A stretch of 64,000 nucleotides of DNA, taken from contig CAKNEZ010000015.1 in NCBI GenBank assembly GCA_930367205.1, forward strand, positions 186,001 to 250,000. Direction: 5' to 3'. Source of the stretch: Acanthosoma haemorrhoidale. Taxonomy: Eukaryota > Arthropoda > Insecta > Hemiptera > Acanthosomatidae. The position numbers were made by a program, and so were the translations under genes. The notes below the pieces were generated by a model. The model was not told the DNA's origin, made no database searches, and saw only the letters and a list, made by a program, of their open reading frames with translations. Below, one piece after another: positions 59,140 through 64,000 of the stretch (position 1 is the first letter of the stretch; the number at the start of each line of letters is the position of its first letter).

Positions 59140-62100
59140 ATTTTTCTGTTCCAACACGCTCTAAACCTAGGATCTTACTGTCACACCTTTGTTCCAACGC
59201 CCTCTAAACCTAGATTATAACTCCCACCCTTTGTTCCAACACGATCTAAACCTAGACTTCAAATGTCACACTTCTGTTTCAACACCATCCAAACCTACGT
59301 TCTTACGGTCACACCTTTCTTCCAACACCCTCTAAACCTAGATTATCCCTGTCACACCTCGGTTCTAACACGATCTAAACCTAGATTCTAAAAGTCATAC
59401 TTCTGTTTCAACACGAGGCCAACCTAGGTTCTTACTGTCACACTTCTGTTCCAACATGCTCTAAACCTAGACTCTAATTGTCACACCTCTGTTCCAACAC
59501 GATCTAAACCTAGATTAAAACTGTCACGCCTCTGTTTTAACACGATCTAAACCTAGATTATAACTGTAACACCTCTGTTCCAACAAGATCCACACCTAGG
59601 CTCTAACTGATACACTTCTGTTCCAACACGCTCTAAACCTAGACTTCAAATGTCACACTTCTGTTTCAACACGATCCAAACCTAGGATCTTACTGTCACA
59701 CCTTTGTTCCAACACCCTCTAAACCAATATTATAACCGTCACACCTCTGTTCTAAGACGATCTAAACCTAGACCCTCACTGTTACACGTTTGTTCCAACA
59801 CGCACAAAACCTAGGCTTAAACGGTCACACCTCGGTAACAACACAATCTAAACATAGACTCTCACTGTAACACCTCTCTTCCAAAACTTTCTAAACCTAG
59901 ACTCCAAATGTCACACTTCTGTTCCAACACGTTCTAAACCTAGATTATAACTCCCACACCTCTGTTTTAACTTGATCTAAACCTAGACACCCACTGTCAC
60001 TCTTTTGTTTCATTGCGATCTAATACTTGGATCTCACTGACACACCTATGTTCCAACTCAATCTAAAACAAGACTTTAACTGTCGCACCTCTGTTCCAAC
60101 ACGATCTAAACCTAGACTTCAAATGTCACACTTCTGTTTTAACACGATCTAAACCTAGACTCTCACTGTCACACTTTTATTCCATTGCTATCTAATACTT
60201 AGATTCACTGACATTCCTCTGTTTTAGCACGCTCTAAACCTAGACTATTACTGATACACCTCTGTTCCAACACGATCTAAACATAGACTCTTACTGTCAC
60301 ACCTCTGTTCCATTGCGATCTAAACCTTGGATCTCACTGTCACACTTTTGTTCCAACACGCTCTAAACCTAGACTTCAAATGTCACACTTCTGTTTCAAC
60401 ACGATCCAAACCTAGGATCTTACTGTCACACCTTTGTTCCAACACCCTCTAAACCAATATTATAACCGTCACACCTCTGTTCTAAGACGATCTAAACCTA
60501 GACCCTCACTGTTACACGTTTGTTCCAACACGCACAAAACCTAGGCTTAAATGGTCACACCTCGGTAACAACACAATCGAAACATAGACTCTCACTGTAA
60601 CACCTCTCTTCCAAAACTTTCTAAACCTAGACTCTAAATGTCACACTTCTGTTCCAACACGTTCTAAACCTAGATTATAACTTCCACACCTCTGTTTAAA
60701 CTTGATCTTAACCTAGACACCCACTGTCACTCTTTTGTTTCATTGCGATCTAATACTTGGATCTCACTGACACACCTATGTTCCAACTCAATCTAAAACA
60801 AGACTTCAACTGTCGCACCTCTGTTCCAACACGATCTAAACCTAGACTTCAAATGTCACACTTCTGTTTTAACACGATCTAAACCTAGACTCTCACTGTC
60901 ACACTTTTATTCCATTGCTATCTAATACTTAGATTCACTGACATTCCTCTGTTTTAGCACGCTCTAAACCTAGACTATTACTGATACACCTCTGTTCCAA
61001 CACGATCTAAACATAGACTCTTACTGTCACACCTCTGTTCCATTTCGATCTAAACCTTGGATCTCACTGTCACACTTTTGTTCCAACACGCTCTAAACCT
61101 AGACTTCAAATGTCACACTTCTGTTTCAACACGATCCAAACCTAGGATCTTACTGTCACACCTTTGTTTCAACACCCTCTAAACCTAGATTATAACCGTC
61201 ACACCTCTGTTCTAAGACGATCTAAACCTAGACTCTCACTGTTACACGTTTGTTCCAACACGCACAAAACCTAGGCTTAAACGGTAACACCTCGGTAACA
61301 ACACGATCTAAACATAGACTCTCACTGTAACACCTCTCTTCCAAAACTTTCTAAACCTAGACTCCAAATTTCACACTTCTGTTCCAACACGTTCTAAACC
61401 TAGATTATAACTAGATAGATTAACTTGGATCTCACTGACACACCTATGTTCCAACTTAATCTAAAACAAGACTTTAATTGACGCACTTTTGTTTCAACAC
61501 AATCCAAACCTAGGATCTTACTGTCACACCTTTGTTCCAACGCCCTCTAAACCTAGATTATAACTCCCACCCTTTGTTCCAACACGATCTAAACCTAGAC
61601 TTCAAATGTCACACTTCTGTTTCAACACCATCCAAACCTACGTTCTTACGGTCACACCTTTCTTCCAACACCCTCTAAACCTAAATTATCCCTGTCACAC
61701 CTCGGTTCTAACACGATCTAAACCTAGATTCTAAAAGTCATACTTCTGTTTCAAGACGAGGCCAACCTAGGTTCTTACTGTCACACTTCTGTTCCAACAC
61801 GATCTAAACCTAGATTAAAACTGTCACGCCTCTGTTTTAACACGATCTAAACCTAGATTATAACTGTAACACCTCTGTTCCAACAAGATCCACACCTAGG
61901 CTCTAACTGATACACTTCTGTTCCAACACGCTCTAAACCTAGACTTCAAATGTCACACTTCTGTTTCAACACGATCCAAACCTAGGATCTTACTGTCACA
62001 CCTTTGTTCCAACACCCTCTAAACCAATATTATAACCGTCACACCTCTGTTCTAAGACGATCTAAACCTAGACCCTCACCGTTACACGTTTGTTCCAACA

Positions 62101-64000
62101 CGCACAAAACCTAGGCTTAAACGGTCACACCTCGGTAACACTACGATCTAGACATAGACTCTCACTGTAACACCGCTCTTCCAAAACTTTCTAAACCTAG
62201 ACTCCACATGTTACACTTCTGTTCCAACACGTTCTAAACCTAGATTATAACTAGATAGATTAACTTGGATCTCACTGACACACCTATGTTCCAACTTAAT
62301 CTAAAACAAGACTTTAAGTGTCGCACTGCTGTTCCAACACGCTCTACACCTAGACTATTACTGTTTCACCTCTGTTCCAACACGATCTAAACATAGACTC
62401 TCACTGTAACACTTTTATTCCATTGCTATCTAATACTTGGATCTCACTGACATTTCTCTGTTTTAGCACGCTTTAAAACTAGGCTCTAACCATTACACGT
62501 TCGTTCCAACAAGATCCAAACATACACTCTTACTGTCATACTTCTGTTCCAACACGTTCTAAACCTAGATTATAACTCCCACACCTCTGTTTTAACTTGA
62601 TCTAAACCTAGACACCCACTGTCACTCTTTTGTTCCATTGCGATCTAATACTTGGATCTCACTGACATTCCTCTGTTTTAGCACGCTCTAAACCTAGACT
62701 ATTACTGTTACACCTCTGTTCCAACACGATCTAAACCTAGACTATTACTGTTACACCTCTGTTCTAACACGATCTAAACCTAGACTATAACTGTAACACC
62801 TCTGTTCCAACAAGATCCACACCTAGGCTCTAACTGATATTTTTCTGTTCCAACACGCTCTAAACCTAGGATCTTACTGTCACACCTTTGTTCCAACGCC
62901 CTCTAAACCTAGATTATAACTCCCACCCTTTGTTCCAACACGATCTAAACCTAGACTTCAAATGTCACACTTCTGTTTCAACACCATCCAAACCTACGTT
63001 CTTACGGTCACACCTTTCTTCCAACACCCTCTAAACCTAGATTATCCCTGTCACACCTCGGTTCTAACACGATCTAAACCTAGATTCTAAAAGTCATACT
63101 TCTGTTTCAACACGAGGCCAACCTAGGTTCTTACTGTCACACTTCTGTTCCAACATGCTCTAAACCTAGACTCTAATTGTCACACCTCTGTTCCAACACG
63201 ATCTAAACCTAGATTAAAACTGTCACGCCTCTGTTTTAACACGATCTAAACCTAGATTATAACTGTAACACCTCTGTTCCAACAAGATCCACACCTAGGC
63301 TCTAACTGATACACTTCTGTTCCAACACGCTCTAAACCTAGACTTCAAATGTCACACTTCTGTTTCAACACGATCCAAACCTAGGATCTTACTGTCACAC
63401 CTTTGTTCCAACACCCTCTAAACCAATATTATAACCGTCACACCTCTGTTCTAAGACGATCTAAACCTAGACCCTCACTGTTACACGTTTGTTCCAACAC
63501 GCACAAAACCTAGGCTTAAACGGTCACACCTCGGTAACAACACAATCTAAACATAGACTCTCACTGTAACACCTCTCTTCCAAAACTTTCTAAACCTAGA
63601 CTCTAAATGTCACACTTCTGTTCCAACACGTTCTAAACCTAGATTATAACTCCCACACCTCTGTTTTAACTTGATCTAAACCTAGACACCCACTGTCACT
63701 CTTTTGTTTCATTGCGATCTAATACTTGGATCTCACTGACACACCTATGTTCCAACTCAATCTAAAACAAGACTTCAACTGTCGCACCTCTGTTCCAACA
63801 CGATCTAAACCTAGACTTCAAATGTCACACTTCTGTTTTAACACGATCTAAACCTAGACTCTCACTGTCACACTTTTATTCCATTGCTATCTAATACTTA
63901 GATTCACTGACATTCCTCTGTTTTAGCACGCTCTAAACCTAGACTATTACTGATACACCTCTGTTCCAACACGATCTAAACATAGACTCTTACTGTCACA
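59140..64000. repeat. Right-hand block with internal copies
   Basis: The stretch beginning CTGATATTTTTCTGTTCC near 59147 recurs near 62835 and runs to the window end, an offset of about 3690 bp. A shorter 720-bp repetition links 60005 and 60725 (TTTTGTTTCATTGCG). The window end is inside the array, so its true right border is not seen. Confidence 0.65.

Larger units (their letters stand above)
13457..64000. repeat. Satellite array, monomer about 43 bp
   Basis: More than 50 kb of head-to-tail repeats run to the window end without any unique insert. A typical monomer contains CTAAACCTAG, a variable part of about 12 bases, then TGTCACACCTCTGTTCCAAC and ACGA. Variants include a longer form with TTCCATTGCTATCTAATAC and TTTTAGCACG, a CACCTAGGCTC form and a CGCACAAAACC form. 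About 1,170 monomers fit in the array. The plus strand has about four G and sixteen C per monomer. Monomers differ by several bases from their neighbours, but blocks of dozens of monomers are copied almost exactly, so the array has higher-order structure. It begins in mid-monomer (TAGGCTCTAACTGATACAC). The centromeric or other chromosomal position cannot be told from sequence alone. No gene is supported within it. Confidence 0.97.

Noticed and set aside
13457..64000. CRISPR-like array (short repeats of about 43 bp)
   Set aside because: Repeats are directly head-to-tail with gradual variants and no unique spacers, in a eukaryotic context with no cas genes.
13457..64000. Telomeric repeat, because monomers contain AACCTA
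   Set aside because: The short match is part of a 43-bp monomer; there is no run of TTAGG/CCTAA units.

Overview
The window comes from a eukaryotic nuclear genome, most likely an arthropod. It holds spliceosomal U1 snRNA genes, a degraded virus-like element of the Polinton/adintovirus type, TATA boxes with insect-style TCAGT initiators, a probable short spliceosomal intron, and about 50 kb of tandem satellite DNA. The species cannot be named from sequence alone.

Region 1 (1-2185) is a large inverted repeat. Its arms, 1-577 and 1614-2185, each carry a U1 snRNA gene plus about 420 bp of 3' flank. The two U1 copies point outward (head-to-head) around a spacer of about 1 kb. The left copy keeps the U1 5' end that pairs with 5' splice sites; the right copy is altered exactly there.

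Region 2 (about 2.84-13.46 kb) is an integrated Polinton/adintovirus-like element. Minus-strand genes on the left are a dUTPase remnant, a DDE integrase with chromodomain, a small protein with three fibre-like repeats, a conserved element-associated protein and an A32/FtsK-like packaging ATPase. Plus-strand genes form the virion block: PLA2 plus pX-like protein, adenain-type cysteine protease, penton-like protein, hexon-like double-jelly-roll major capsid protein, then a protein with a C-terminal BIR-like zinc domain. Three short minus-strand genes follow, one probably an OB-fold DNA-binding protein with a 5'UTR intron. Last comes a C2H2 zinc-finger reading frame that looks like the start of the polymerase gene. 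The element is decaying: the dUTPase and ATPase are frameshifted, one gene carries an in-frame TAG, the integrase lacks its N-terminal zinc domain, and the polymerase-like gene is cut by the satellite. The capsid genes and the BIR gene are still open. A single TGA, in the context TGA-CTA, separates the PLA2 gene from the protease, which has no ATG of its own at its conserved N-terminus.

Region 3 (13457-64000, 79% of the window) is one uninterrupted satellite array with a monomer of about 43 bp and very low G on the plus strand. It is organised in nested higher-order duplications: two 4159-bp units, two 5458-bp units, about 2.8 units of 1423 bp, and other long-range copies. No gene is supported inside it.

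Taken together, the element once encoded integration, packaging and capsid maturation functions. It now sits between a U1 inverted duplication and a satellite array whose edge falls inside its last gene.
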